Origin: Deltaproteobacteria bacterium
GTDB lineage: Bacteria; Desulfobacterota; Dissulfuribacteria; Dissulfuribacterales; UBA3076
Reading direction: 5' to 3'
Assembly: GCA_027004715.1 (NCBI GenBank)
Contig: JALTHG010000089.1
Coordinates: 1 to 45,716 of the forward strand
Length of the DNA: 45,716 nt
A program made the translations under genes and the position numbers. The notes under the pieces are model-generated. The model was not told the DNA's origin, did not search any database, and worked only from the letters and a program-made list of their open reading frames with translations. Each line of letters begins with the position of its first letter. The stretch's first letter is position 1. Shown here in pieces: positions 10,474 to 20,657 of the stretch.

Positions 10474-10550
10474 GGGCGATTAGCTCAGTTGGATAGAGCA
10501 TTGGCCTCCGGAGCCAAAGGCCGGGCGTTCGAGTCGCCCATCGCCCGCCA
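10474..10550 (+). tRNA. tRNA-Arg (anticodon CCG)
   Basis: GGGCGAT...TAGCTCAGTTGGATAGAGCA, anticodon arm TTGGC-CT-CCG-GA-GCCAA, T-arm GTTCGAGTC, ATCGCCC-G-CCA; encoded CCA. Confidence 0.95.
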
Positions 10551-10630
10551 GATCTCTTTAGACCTGGCTATTGCCATATGAATGAAGATACAAGAAAAAC
10601 TAACTTAAAGATAGGGAAGGGGGGATACTT

Positions 10631-10822
10631 TTGACGATTGTGGTAGAAGTCCAGGACAACCTGGAAAAGGCCCTCAGGGTCCTCAAGAAAAAGATGCAGC
10701 TTGACGGACTCCAACGAGAGCTCAAAAATCGTCGCTTCTACGAGAAACCAAGTGTAAAAAAACGCCGCAAGATGCAAGAGGCCGAGCGTAGACGTCGTAA
10801 GGCCCAACGCAGGCGAAGATAA
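10631..10822 (+). CDS. rpsU: 30S ribosomal protein S21
   Basis: 63 aa; VEVQDNLEKALRVLKKKMQLDGLQRELKNRRFYEKPSVKKRRKMQEAERRRRKAQRRRR. Confidence 0.95.
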   Translation: MTIVVEVQDNLEKALRVLKKKMQLDGLQRELKNRRFYEKPSVKKRRKMQEAERRRRKAQRRRR

Positions 10823-10831
10823 CTCTGTAAT

Positions 10832-10854
10832 AAGGGGAGCCTCTGGCTCCCCTT
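10832..10854 (+). terminator. Stem-loop downstream of rpsU (weak or non-canonical intrinsic terminator)
   Basis: AAGGGGAGCC-TCT-GGCTCCCCTT perfect 10-bp stem 10 nt after the stop; no strong T tract. Confidence 0.6.
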
Positions 10855-10889
10855 ACATTCCCCTGGCAGGGATGTGAACGGTCACTCAC

Positions 10890-11759
10890 CTACTTACCCT
10901 GTATCACCAAGACCCTGTCTCTCCCAGACAGGTCCTTTTTTATTTCTATATATCTGTATCTGTCAGTATCTAAGGCCACTTTATAGGCCCTTCTTCCTTG
11001 ATCCCATCCAATTTCGCAGACAAACCATGCCCCCTTACGGAGTATTCCAGACACTGTCTTGATGAGCCTGCTGACTTCTTTCAGGCCATCTCTTCCTGCA
11101 AAGAGTGCCTGTTTTGGCTCATAATCCAATATCTCTCTAGCCATGAAGTCTCTATCTCTATAGGCCACATAGGGAGGATTACTGACGACCAGATCAAACC
11201 CCAGGGCAACCTCAGGCAATCTAAATGCACATACCCAGTCTGCCTGTACCATGTATATCCTTGAGCTTACTCCCAGTCTCTCTGCATTCTGGCGTGCCAC
11301 GATCAGGGCATTAAACGACCTGTCTGTTGCCACTACAGTGGCTCCATGGACCTCATGGGCGAGCGTTATTGCCAGGACACCGCACCCAGTACCCAGATCT
11401 GCTATAAATGGCCTTGTCCATCCCTCATCTTCTATTATGGAAAGGGCCGTCTCTACTACTAGCTCGGTCTCAGGCCTGGGGATCAAGGTGTCCCTATTCA
11501 CTATAAAAGGAAGAGACCAGAATTCCCTTTGACCCAATATATAGCCACTAGGTTCATGCATGGCCCTCCGTGCAACAAGGGCCATAAAGTCCCTGATCAA
11601 GGAGTCCTCAAGGCACAGATCTGAATGGAGATAGATCCAAGACCTCTGCCTCTTTAAGAGGTGGGCCAGCAATACCTCTGCCTCCAGCCGTGGATCTTCT
11701 ATGTGGGCCATGGTGAGCATCCTTGATGCAGACTCTAGGGCCCTGGCTATAGTCGTCAT
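10890..11759 (-). CDS. prmC: Peptide chain release factor N5-glutamine methyltransferase
   Basis: [40 protein letters not shown] motifs; overlaps prfA. Confidence 0.95.
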   Translation of the reverse strand: MTTIARALESASRMLTMAHIEDPRLEAEVLLAHLLKRQRSWIYLHSDLCLEDSLIRDFMALVARRAMHEPSGYILGQREFWSLPFIVNRDTLIPRPETELVVETALSIIEDEGWTRPFIADLGTGCGVLAITLAHEVHGATVVATDRSFNALIVARQNAERLGVSSRIYMVQADWVCAFRLPEVALGFDLVVSNPPYVAYRDRDFMAREILDYEPKQALFAGRDGLKEVSRLIKTVSGILRKGAWFVCEIGWDQGRRAYKVALDTDRYRYIEIKKDLSGRDRVLVIQGK

Positions 11760-12820
11760 GCACCCTGGGCCATGCTCTGGGCCTGATAATAGGTACCTAA
11801 GGCCTCTATGATCTCGTCTATATCACCATCCATTATGGATTCAAGACGATACAGGGTGAGACCTATGCGGTGATCAGTTAATCTCCCCTGGGGGAAATTA
11901 TAGGTACGGATACGCCCACTTCGGTCCCCTGTACCTACCATACCCCGGCGTTCTTCTGAGACCTGGGATTCCTGCTCTCTACGTTTCATATCTAAGAGAC
12001 GTGCATACAGTACCTTCATGGCCTTGGCCTTGTTCTTGTGCTGCGATCGCTCATCTTGACACTGTACGACCATACCAGTCGGTATATGGGTGATACGTAC
12101 AGCAGAGCTTGTCTTGTTGACGTGTTGTCCCCCTGCACCTGATGAACGATATACATCGATGCGGAGCTCATCTGGGTCAATGTCTATATCTACCTCACTT
12201 GCCTCTGGGAGTACGGCTACAGTGACAGCAGAGGTATGTATGCGTCCTTGGGCCTCTGTATCTGGTACCCTCTGGACCCTGTGGGTACCACATTCATATT
12301 TAAGATGGCTGTAGACCCTATTGCCTGAGATGAGCGCTATGATTTCTTTGAATCCACCAATCCCTGTACAGTGTGCACTCAGCACCTCTACCTTCCAGTT
12401 TTTACGCTCTGCATAGCGGCTATACATGCGAAAGAGGTCTGCTGCGAAGAGTGCGGCCTCGTCTCCCCCTATGCCTGCCCTGATCTCTAAGATCACATTC
12501 TTTTTATCATTGGGGTCTCTAGGTAGGAGCATGGACTTAATCCGTTTCTCAAGTCTCTGCTTTTTGACTTCCAGTTCTCTCTGTTCTGAGCGTGCAAGTT
12601 GCTGGACCTCTGGATCAGGGTCCTCGAGCAGTCCTCTATCCTCATCAATCTGCCTGAGCAGCTCACGATACTGACGGTAGGCCGAGACGATCTTATTCAG
12701 ATCAGCATGCTCTTTCGCAACTCTCTGATACTTTTTTGGGTCCCTTATCAGATCAGGATTGCTGAGTTCTCTCTCTAGGACCTGGTATCTATTTTCTAAG
12801 TCTTGAAGTTTGGCTAACAT
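11756..12820 (-). CDS. prfA: Peptide chain release factor 1
   Basis: [61 protein letters not shown]. Confidence 0.98.
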   Translation of the reverse strand: MLAKLQDLENRYQVLERELSNPDLIRDPKKYQRVAKEHADLNKIVSAYRQYRELLRQIDEDRGLLEDPDPEVQQLARSEQRELEVKKQRLEKRIKSMLLPRDPNDKKNVILEIRAGIGGDEAALFAADLFRMYSRYAERKNWKVEVLSAHCTGIGGFKEIIALISGNRVYSHLKYECGTHRVQRVPDTEAQGRIHTSAVTVAVLPEASEVDIDIDPDELRIDVYRSSGAGGQHVNKTSSAVRITHIPTGMVVQCQDERSQHKNKAKAMKVLYARLLDMKRREQESQVSEERRGMVGTGDRSGRIRTYNFPQGRLTDHRIGLTLYRLESIMDGDIDEIIEALGTYYQAQSMAQGA

Positions 12821-12858
12821 CTCTATACAGCAGGAAGCAAAAAATTGTTATAAATTTA

Positions 12859-12930
12859 CCCCTCCTGGCCGTCAGGTTTCAGGGGCAGCCTGATGCACAG
12901 AATCAGGCACTCTGCCTGTCAATCCGCAAA
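12859..12930. repeat. Family B partial copy (B4), retains the central module
   Basis: AGGTTTCAGGGGCAGCCTGATGCACAGAATCAGGCACTCTGCCTGTCAATCCGCA versus B2 GGGTTTCAGAGCACACCTTGATGCACAAAATCAGACACTTTGCCCGTTAATCCGCA. Confidence 0.65.
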
Positions 12931-12932
12931 GA

Positions 12933-13145
12933 TCAAGATTCTTCTGGTTTATTGCCGTACTTGCGGTAGAACTTTTCTACCCTTCCTGCTGTGTCTACAA
13001 GCTTCTGCTTCCCAGTAAAAAATGGGTGACACTTAGAGCATATCTCCACCTTGATCTCTTTTTTGGTTGAACCCACTTCAAATTCATTGCCACAGGCACA
13101 CTTGACTTTGGCCCTATAATACTTTGGGTGAATATCTTTTTTCAT
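12933..13145 (-). CDS. rpmE: 50S ribosomal protein L31 (zinc-binding C+ form)
   Basis: [59 protein letters not shown]. Confidence 0.97.
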   Translation of the reverse strand: MKKDIHPKYYRAKVKCACGNEFEVGSTKKEIKVEICSKCHPFFTGKQKLVDTAGRVEKFYRKYGNKPEES

Positions 13146-13269
13146 CTTTGACCTCTCTATAGGTTACACTTAATCTTGCTGAAGGCCTGATGCAGCAAGG
13201 GTCTCCGGATGGCTGTAGGGGTAAGAAGCGTAAATCATTGATCTTTTCAGTATTGAACCCTTAAAGTGA

Positions 13270-14565
13270 TCATCTATTCATAGATGCCAAAAACTCAGCA
13301 TTATTTTCTGTCTTCTGCATCTTGTCAAGCAGGAATTCCATACTATCTACAGGATTTAAGGGGGAGAGGAGCTTCCGCAAGATCCAGACCCTGTTCAATA
13401 CGTCCTCAGGCAGTAGCAATTCCTCCTTTCTTGTGCCAGAGTGATTGATGTCAATGGAAGGAAAGATACGCCTATCAGTCAACTTTCTGTCCAGGTGTAT
13501 TTCCATGTTTCCAGTGCCTTTGAATTCCTCGAATATAACCTCGTCCATCCTGCTCCCTGTATCTATCAGGGCAGTAGCTATTATAGTGAGACTGCCTCCC
13601 TCCTCTATATTTCTGGCGGCTCCAAAAAAGCGTTTGGGTTTGTGGAGGGCATTGGAATCTACACCTCCAGAGAGAATCTTCCCGCTTGGGGGGACTATAG
13701 TATTATAGGCCCTGGCAAGTCTGGTGATACTGTCCAGGAGTACCACTACGTCCCGTTTGTGTTCTACCAGGCGCTTTGCCTTTTCGATTACCATCTTAGA
13801 TACCTGTATATGGCGCTGAGGTGGTTCATCAAATGTAGAACTCACCACCTCGGCCTTTACAGAGCGCTGCATATCCGTGACCTCTTCAGGTCTCTCATCT
13901 ATAAGCAGGACTATTAATATCACCTCAGGGTGATTCCTTGAGATGCTGTTGGCAATATTCTGGAGCAACATGGTCTTGCCTGTACGGGGAGGTGCAACTA
14001 TAAGCCCCCTTTGCCCTTTACCAATAGGGGTAAGGAGATCCATGATCCTTGCAGAATAGTTATCTGAATCGGTCTCCAATCTGAATCGTTCATTAGGATA
14101 GAGAGGAGTAAGGTTATCGAATAGTATCTTATCAGAGGATGCCTCTGGGGGATCAAAGTTTAGAGACTTTACCTTCAGCAGGGCAAAGTACCTCTCTCCT
14201 TCCTTTGGGGGGCGGATGCGGCCAGAGATGGTATCACCAGTCCTCAGGCCAAAACGTCTGATCTGCGAAGGAGACACATATGTATCGTCTGGACCTGGCA
14301 AATAATTATAGTCTGGGCTGCGAAGGAATCCAAATCCGTCCTGCAATACCTCCAATACACCTTCGCCATAGACAATGCCGTTATATGCCTTAAGTATGGC
14401 AAATATGAGCTCTTGCCTGCGCATTGCAGAAGGAGATTCTATGCCAAGCTCCTTGGCTACCTTGTAGAGTTCAGATATACTCTTTATTTTGATATCTCTT
14501 AAATTTATGATCTTGAGATCATCGTCATTATTTTTTGTCTTGTTCAATTCTTTATCTTCCTTCAT
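13270..14565 (-). CDS. rho: Transcription termination factor Rho
   Basis: 431 aa; [62 protein letters not shown]. Confidence 0.98.
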   Translation of the reverse strand: MKEDKELNKTKNNDDDLKIINLRDIKIKSISELYKVAKELGIESPSAMRRQELIFAILKAYNGIVYGEGVLEVLQDGFGFLRSPDYNYLPGPDDTYVSPSQIRRFGLRTGDTISGRIRPPKEGERYFALLKVKSLNFDPPEASSDKILFDNLTPLYPNERFRLETDSDNYSARIMDLLTPIGKGQRGLIVAPPRTGKTMLLQNIANSISRNHPEVILIVLLIDERPEEVTDMQRSVKAEVVSSTFDEPPQRHIQVSKMVIEKAKRLVEHKRDVVVLLDSITRLARAYNTIVPPSGKILSGGVDSNALHKPKRFFGAARNIEEGGSLTIIATALIDTGSRMDEVIFEEFKGTGNMEIHLDRKLTDRRIFPSIDINHSGTRKEELLLPEDVLNRVWILRKLLSPLNPVDSMEFLLDKMQKTENNAEFLASMNR

Positions 14566-14874
14566 TTTTTTTGAATATAGGGTCTCTTTTGATAGAAGAT
14601 CACTATACTATAAAGAGAATAAATCCCTGGAATAATAAGCCAGAATACATGTCCTCAGAAACTCACCAAAGAGATGCACAACTCAAGTTTTAACTTAGGG
14701 AAAACCTACTGAACAGGGAGAAATGAGAGATTATCCCAGATTTATATAATAATATCAAGAAATCTTTATAAAGATATCCAGCGATTGAAAACAATAAGAG
14801 CAAATTCTCAATAAGTTAGACCGAGACAGACAAAGGATCTTCCAAGACATCTGCCAGGAATAGATATGCTAATG

Positions 14875-14969
14875 CCCCCTCCTGTTGGAACCTTTAGTCG
14901 CCGATCACAGGTTATGCTCCTGAGACCCTGAAAAGGGCCACCACTGACCAGGGGGATGTGAACACTTAC
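14875..14969. repeat. Family B element, internally shortened copy (B1), opposite orientation to B2
   Basis: CCCCCTCCTGTTGGAACCTTTAGTCGCC ... CCTGAGACCCTGAAAAGGGCCACCACTGACCAGGGGGATGTGAACACTTAC; matches both ends of the B2 reverse complement but lacks its centre. Confidence 0.7.
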
Positions 14970-15070
14970 ACGGCTCTGACCTATTGAGAAGTCACTAATA
15001 AGGTACTTCGATAACTAACACAAATATTATAGTCATATAATAGTGAGTTTGTCAATATAACTATCAAGTT

Positions 15071-15120
15071 GTAATCTAAGAGTTCACATCCCTCCTGTTG
15101 AGACGTTTACGCGCCGGCCC
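15071..15120. repeat. Family B partial copy (B3)
   Basis: GTAATCTAAGAGTTCACATCCCTCCTGTTGAGACGTTTACGCGCCGGCCC versus B2 reverse complement GTAACTGTTCAACCCCCTCCTGTTGAACCGTTTACGTCGCTGGCC. Confidence 0.6.
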
Positions 15121-15147
15121 TGTTTCTGGAATGGAAGAGAGACAACC

Positions 15148-16290
15148 TTATTCAAGGCGCTTCTTCATATGTCTCTTCACAACTATAAATAGGAAGAGAG
15201 ACATTACTATAAGTGCCAGAGAATTGTAGATGACTATCGGCCACACATCTCCTGCAAGGAAGACAGTCTGTAATATATCTACAAAATACCGCGCAGCTAT
15301 CAGATAGGTCAAGACCTGGATCGCTGCTGGCATGGACTTTATTTCAAATATGAAACCTGAGAGGATAAATGCCGGCAAAAACGTAACTATCATGGCTATC
15401 TGTCCTGCCACAAACTGGGTCTTTGCCATCACTGAGATGAGAAGTCCCATGGCAAGAGCAGTCAGCAGGAAGAGTGAAGACCCTATAAAGAGGACCCATA
15501 AAGAGCCCCTTAGAGGCACATGGAATAGCCATATGGCCATGATTACAGACAGGGCCATCCCCCCCATCCCCAATACAAAATAAGGGATCACCTTACCCAA
15601 GATTATCTCTCTCACATTTACAGGTGTAACCATGAGGGCCTCCATGGTGCCTCTCTCCCACTCTCTGGCCACCACCATGGCAGTGAGCATGGCCCCGATA
15701 AGGGTCATTATCACGGCTATCAGGCCAGGCACCAGGAAATTCCTGCTGCGCATCTGGGCATTAAACCATATCCGATGTTCTACATTTACTGGGATAAGGA
15801 GTGACCTGCCCCCTTCAATTGATGCCTGCTCAATCCATTTGATCCAGACCCCTTGCATATATCCCTCTATTATCCTGGCCTGATTGGCATCTACCCCATT
15901 TACTATGACCCCTATAGGTGCATTCCCTGTACTGAGCATCTGCCTTCCAAAATTTCCTCTGATCCAGACTATTCCGTCTACATCCCTCTTCATCAGAGAT
16001 CTTTCTGCCTCTTGTATACTGGTCATAATCACTGGAGAGAAATATCTTGAGTGTCTGAGCCCGGCCACAAAGTCTGAGGTCTCCCTGGTCTGATGTTCCA
16101 CTACTACAGCTATAGGGACATACTCGGCATCGAGAGACACCCCATATCCAAAGATAAAGAGCAGTACTATGGGAAGCACAAAGGCAATGGCTATGCTGGA
16201 TGGGTCCCTTATTATCTGATAGCCCTCTTTACAGATAAGCCCCTTGAGCCGCATAGATCCCTTGCCTCTATGGAGATCCTGGCCATTCAT
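15148..16290 (-). CDS. ABC-2 type transporter permease (YhhJ-like)
   Basis: MRLKGLICKEGYQIIRDPSSIAIAFVLPIVLLFIFGYGVSLD, VVAREWERGTMEALMVTPVNVREIILGKVIPYF; multiple TM segments. Confidence 0.9.
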   Translation of the reverse strand: MNGQDLHRGKGSMRLKGLICKEGYQIIRDPSSIAIAFVLPIVLLFIFGYGVSLDAEYVPIAVVVEHQTRETSDFVAGLRHSRYFSPVIMTSIQEAERSLMKRDVDGIVWIRGNFGRQMLSTGNAPIGVIVNGVDANQARIIEGYMQGVWIKWIEQASIEGGRSLLIPVNVEHRIWFNAQMRSRNFLVPGLIAVIMTLIGAMLTAMVVAREWERGTMEALMVTPVNVREIILGKVIPYFVLGMGGMALSVIMAIWLFHVPLRGSLWVLFIGSSLFLLTALAMGLLISVMAKTQFVAGQIAMIVTFLPAFILSGFIFEIKSMPAAIQVLTYLIAARYFVDILQTVFLAGDVWPIVIYNSLALIVMSLFLFIVVKRHMKKRLE

Positions 16291-18056
16291 ATAGGCTTAC
16301 TCCTGTTATCGTGGTGTTCGATCATGGCTATAAAGACGTCTTCCATGCTGGGCTCGGGTTCCTGAGGTGTGCGAAACGGGGCCTTCATCTCTTCAGGGGT
16401 CCCTTGTCCCAGTATCTCTCCCTGGGCCATGATAACCAGCCTGTCACAGTACTCTGCCTCCTCCATAAAGTGAGTGGTCACCAGTACGGTCACACCTGCA
16501 TCTGACAGTATGTTTATCCTGTTCCAGAATTCCCTTCTGGCAATAGGGTCTATCCCAGAGGTAGGTTCGTCCAAAAACAGGATCTCTGGTTCATGTATAA
16601 GGGCCACTGCAAGGGCCAGGCGCTGTTTATACCCGAGCGGCAGGTCCCCGCTTGTCATATTTGCCAGATGGGTCATCTCAAAGGACTCTATGGCCCATTC
16701 TATGCGTCTCTTTTGGCGTCTGCCCTTCAGACCATAGATACTGCTGAAGAACTGCAGGTTTTGAAGCACTGTCAGACCTCTATATAGAGAAAATTTCTGG
16801 GCCATGTAGCCTATATTTGCCCTGGCCTGGGCCCCTGCGACCCGCAGGTCACTGCCTGCCACCTCGATTCTGCCCCCTGAGGCAGGAAGCAGGCCACAGA
16901 GCATACGAAAGGTAGTAGACTTGCCAGCACCGTTTGCACCGAGGAGGCCAAATATCTCGCCGCGCCTGACGCGGAAGTCTATCCCCTTTACTGCATAAAA
17001 ATCCCCAAAACGGCGCTTCAGGTCCTCAACTACAATGACATCCCCATCCCTAATGCCCACTGGAGAGCTGATAAAGTCCTCTCTCACTGGAAGCACTGGC
17101 CTTCTGTCTGCTGTACATCTCTTGAGTATATAGATAAAGGCATCCTCAAATCTGGGGGGGGCTGCCTGGACAGACAGGCCTGCACCATCCCCAAAGAGCG
17201 ACTCTATCTCCTCAGGAGATTGAGGCCTGTCTGTCACCAGTCTTACCCTGTTCCCGAGGACAATACAGTCGACTACCCCTGGCATTGTGCTTATGCGCTG
17301 TTGAAGTCTGCGTCCCTTCTCTGTCTCTGAGGTCAGCATAAAGGTCTGATCCTTGAGGTCATTGTAGAATCGAGATGGGGCATCCTGTCCTAAAATGCGT
17401 CCCTCATGCATCAGGATAACCTCCTGGCACCTCTCGGCCTCATCCAGATATGCAGTGCTCAAAAGCACGCTCATGCCTTCCTCCTGGACCAGCCTGTAGA
17501 TGATTGTCCAGAGTTCGCGCCTTGATATTGGATCTACTCCTACTGTAGGTTCATCCAGGAGAAGGAACTCAGGGGGCCTCACAAGGGTACAGGCAAGGCC
17601 AAGCTTCTGCTTCATCCCCCCTGAGAGCCTCTTTGCAAGCCTCCTGGTAAAGGGCGCAAGCATGGTCATCTTCAGGAGTTCTGCATATCGTCTGGGACGC
17701 CTGGCCTCTGGCACTCCCTGCAGGTCGGCATACAGGTCCAGATTTTCCTGGACCGTGAGGTCTTCATAGAGACCAAAGCGCTGGGGCATGTATCCTATAG
17801 AGGCCTGGACTGACAAGGGGTCCTTAAGTACATCTATATCGAGGACATGGACATCTCCCTTGTCAGGCACAAGTAGTCCTGCAACTATGCGCATGAGGGT
17901 GGTCTTGCCTGCGCCATCAGGACCAATGAGGCCTGTAACTACTCCCCGTCTGACCCTGAGGCTGATCTCTTCCAGTGCAGTCCTTTTCTGTCTTCTGGAC
18001 TGGAAAGACTTTGTGACTCCTTCCATAACGAGCACATAGCCTGCCTTTTGGGCCAT
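16287..18056 (-). CDS. ABC transporter ATP-binding protein with two tandem nucleotide-binding domains (RbbA/YhiH-like)
   Basis: Two Walker A (GPDGAGKTT, GANGAGKST) and two signature regions (LSGGMKQKLGLA, LPLGYKQRLALA); 4-nt overlap with permease. Confidence 0.93.
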   Translation of the reverse strand: MAQKAGYVLVMEGVTKSFQSRRQKRTALEEISLRVRRGVVTGLIGPDGAGKTTLMRIVAGLLVPDKGDVHVLDIDVLKDPLSVQASIGYMPQRFGLYEDLTVQENLDLYADLQGVPEARRPRRYAELLKMTMLAPFTRRLAKRLSGGMKQKLGLACTLVRPPEFLLLDEPTVGVDPISRRELWTIIYRLVQEEGMSVLLSTAYLDEAERCQEVILMHEGRILGQDAPSRFYNDLKDQTFMLTSETEKGRRLQQRISTMPGVVDCIVLGNRVRLVTDRPQSPEEIESLFGDGAGLSVQAAPPRFEDAFIYILKRCTADRRPVLPVREDFISSPVGIRDGDVIVVEDLKRRFGDFYAVKGIDFRVRRGEIFGLLGANGAGKSTTFRMLCGLLPASGGRIEVAGSDLRVAGAQARANIGYMAQKFSLYRGLTVLQNLQFFSSIYGLKGRRQKRRIEWAIESFEMTHLANMTSGDLPLGYKQRLALAVALIHEPEILFLDEPTSGIDPIARREFWNRINILSDAGVTVLVTTHFMEEAEYCDRLVIMAQGEILGQGTPEEMKAPFRTPQEPEPSMEDVFIAMIEHHDNRSKPI

Positions 18057-18061
18057 ATCAC

Positions 18062-19099
18062 CTATCTATTCTGGCATACAGAGGAGCCTGGCCCTCTGCC
18101 CATGGATATGGGTTGATCAAGTCGGATAGTTACAGTGGCGGGCATGCCCAGGCGCAGTTCATTATTGCCATTGCAGACATAGACCCGTATCTGATAGACC
18201 AGGCGTGTACGGAGGTCAGGGGTCTCTACATTTTTAGGCGTGAATTCAGCAGTAGGAGAGATAAAACCTATCCAGCCCTTATAGACCTTATTGGGATAGC
18301 TATCTGTAGTCACATCTGCCTCCATTCCAGGAACGACCTTCCCTATCTCTGGCTCAGATACATAGGCCCTGACCCAGATAGGCCTGTCAAGGGCCACTGT
18401 AAACACAGGCTTTTCAGGAAAGGCCATATCGCCAGGCTCCATAATCCGGTCCTGTATCACCCCATAGGAGGGGGCATAGAGCTTTGTATCGGCAAGTCTC
18501 TGTCGAGCAAGTCCCAGTGCAGCCTGATATTGCTTCAGCCTGGCCTTTGCTGCCTCTATGTCTTCTCTGCGTGGCCCAACTATAGCAAGGTCAAGTGCCT
18601 CCCTGGCAGACCTGAGCTCGGCCCTTGCCGTCTCAAGCCGTGCAGTCACGTCATCCAGCCTCTGTCTGGACACGTATTCTGTCTTGGTAAGCTCCTTGAT
18701 CCGTCTGTATGTGACCTCGGCATTCTGAAGGACTGCCTCGTCGGCCCTGACCCTGGCCCTGGCCTGTCTGATCTCCTGAGGCCTTGAGCCTGCCAGCAGT
18801 CGCTTCAGTATCTGCCTCTGGACCTCTACTTCCCCCTCCAGTTCTCTTACAGACATCTCATAGCGGACAGGGTCTATCTCGGCCAAGAGTTGTCCTGGCC
18901 TGACAGTATCTCCCTCCTGGACAAATATATGTGAAATTCGACCCGTATCGTGGAATGCCAGTTCTATCTGACGTATATCTACATTCCCATAGAGTGTCAA
19001 TGTATCGAGATGGGTCTCTCTATGCCTCTTCAGGACATAGATGCTACAGGCAGTCAGGGCTATAATCAGAAAAAGCACTATTGCCTTTTTTTTGTCCAT
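18062..19099 (-). CDS. HlyD-family periplasmic adaptor (membrane fusion) protein
   Basis: N-terminal TM, YGNVDIRQIELAFHDTGRISHIFVQEGDTVRPGQLLAEIDP, coiled coil, DTKLYAPSYGVIQDRIMEPGDM. Confidence 0.92.
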   Translation of the reverse strand: MDKKKAIVLFLIIALTACSIYVLKRHRETHLDTLTLYGNVDIRQIELAFHDTGRISHIFVQEGDTVRPGQLLAEIDPVRYEMSVRELEGEVEVQRQILKRLLAGSRPQEIRQARARVRADEAVLQNAEVTYRRIKELTKTEYVSRQRLDDVTARLETARAELRSAREALDLAIVGPRREDIEAAKARLKQYQAALGLARQRLADTKLYAPSYGVIQDRIMEPGDMAFPEKPVFTVALDRPIWVRAYVSEPEIGKVVPGMEADVTTDSYPNKVYKGWIGFISPTAEFTPKNVETPDLRTRLVYQIRVYVCNGNNELRLGMPATVTIRLDQPISMGRGPGSSVCQNR

Positions 19100-19103
19100 T
19101 GGA

Positions 19104-20495
19104 TCAGTCCTTTTTCAGGAGGGAATTTATGGCAATCAGATCCTGGACGGTCAAGACCCCTGTTGCCCTCTTCAACTCGATCCTGGCGATAAGATGGTTA
19201 TAGAGCACTGAGAGGTATCTGCGTCTTGCATCATTGTAGTTCTGGGTCGTATCCAGTGTATTAATAACTGTACGAGTACCCAGGAGATAGCCCTTATTTG
19301 TGGACTCCATTGATATCTTTGCGGACTTTACTGCCTGTATAGCCGCTTTTAGATGGGCCACGCTCTCTTTCAGGTTCAAAAAGGCACTCTCTGTGTCAAG
19401 TCTCACCTGGTCCCTCAATCTCTCCAACTGATGTTGAGTAACGAGACTCTCTGCCTCTGCCTGTTTTGTCTTTGCCCCTATGGAACCACCCAGATAGATG
19501 GGAATTTTCAGGACCAGACCTGCCTCTATATCCCTCCTTCTGACGTCAGGTACAAATGCGCCCCTTAGATAACTGGCCCCTGCCTCTATATCCAATCTGG
19601 GCCACCTCTCTCTGCGAATTACCTTGACCCTATCCCTGGCCTGCTCCAACTCTCTCCTGGCCTGCTCCAACACTGGTTGATTTCGGAGGGCCGACTGTAC
19701 CCAGGGTTCTATCCTGTCAGGATTGGGACCTCTGGGCAAAAACGGCCCTACATCCCTTAGGGCCCCTACTGGGGCATGTGTGAGGAGCTCAAGCCGCCTA
19801 CGGGAGACCTCGACCATATTATCTGCCTTTATGAGTTCTGCCTGTGCCATATCTACACGTGCCTGCGCCTCCTGTACAGCGGTTATATCCCCTGTACCTA
19901 CCCTGAGGAATGCCTGTGCCTGGTCAAGGATCCTCTTGAGGAGATCATATTCGCTCCTTGCCACTCTTGCATCGGCCTCGGCCTTTAGTACCTCAAAGTA
20001 GGCCCTTGTTACCCTCACCATCAGGTCTTGCCTGGCATTTATCAGGGCAGCCTTCCCTGCCATGATCCCTGCCTGAGCCACCTCAAGGTTTGCATAGGCC
20101 TGACCGTCAAATACTGGCTGTTTGAGTGTAACGCTGTATTGATCTCCCCAATAACACTCCACGGGCATATTTCCCATAAACCCCATAATGTGTGTCCGCC
20201 TCCTGGCAACTCCTGCCCCAGCAGTCAGATTAGGGAGAAGTGCAGACCTTGCAAGGGGACGAGCGGCCCTGCAGACCTCAAGTCTGGCCCCTGCCTTGGC
20301 CAAAAGGGGATCTGTCTTGACTGCCTGTCTATAGACTGAAATGAGGTCCTCTGCATACAGAAGACCTGTGCCTCCCAAGAGAGAGGATGCAAATAAAAGG
20401 GTCAAAAGGATACACCTGACTGGAGGTCTCATAGACATATATCTCACGGTCTCGACTAAATATGTCTCTATAAATAATAAAGGGACTGTCTGCAA
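19104..20495 (-). CDS. TolC-family outer membrane efflux protein
   Basis: OEP-type heptad repeats: DLISVYRQAVKTDPLLAKAGARLE, GTRTVINTLDTTQNYNDARRRYLSVLYNHLIARIELKRATG. Confidence 0.9.
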   Translation of the reverse strand: MQTVPLLFIETYLVETVRYMSMRPPVRCILLTLLFASSLLGGTGLLYAEDLISVYRQAVKTDPLLAKAGARLEVCRAARPLARSALLPNLTAGAGVARRRTHIMGFMGNMPVECYWGDQYSVTLKQPVFDGQAYANLEVAQAGIMAGKAALINARQDLMVRVTRAYFEVLKAEADARVARSEYDLLKRILDQAQAFLRVGTGDITAVQEAQARVDMAQAELIKADNMVEVSRRRLELLTHAPVGALRDVGPFLPRGPNPDRIEPWVQSALRNQPVLEQARRELEQARDRVKVIRRERWPRLDIEAGASYLRGAFVPDVRRRDIEAGLVLKIPIYLGGSIGAKTKQAEAESLVTQHQLERLRDQVRLDTESAFLNLKESVAHLKAAIQAVKSAKISMESTNKGYLLGTRTVINTLDTTQNYNDARRRYLSVLYNHLIARIELKRATGVLTVQDLIAINSLLKKD

Positions 20496-20657
20496 AATCC
20501 AACACCCTCAATATACTGATACGCCCAAGTTATTGAGGAGTTGCAATTCCATCTTTACCGCAGACACGCCAGAGGACGCAAAGGACCTCTCTCCAGGGTA
20601 AAATTCCTGATGGAGAGGATCCCTTATGAGAAGGGTATCGATAGAATGGTAGGTAGA

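Noticed and set aside
13441-13917. 158-aa plus-strand ORF within rho
   Set aside because: It is antisense to rho, has no recognisable family, and is a likely compositional artefact.
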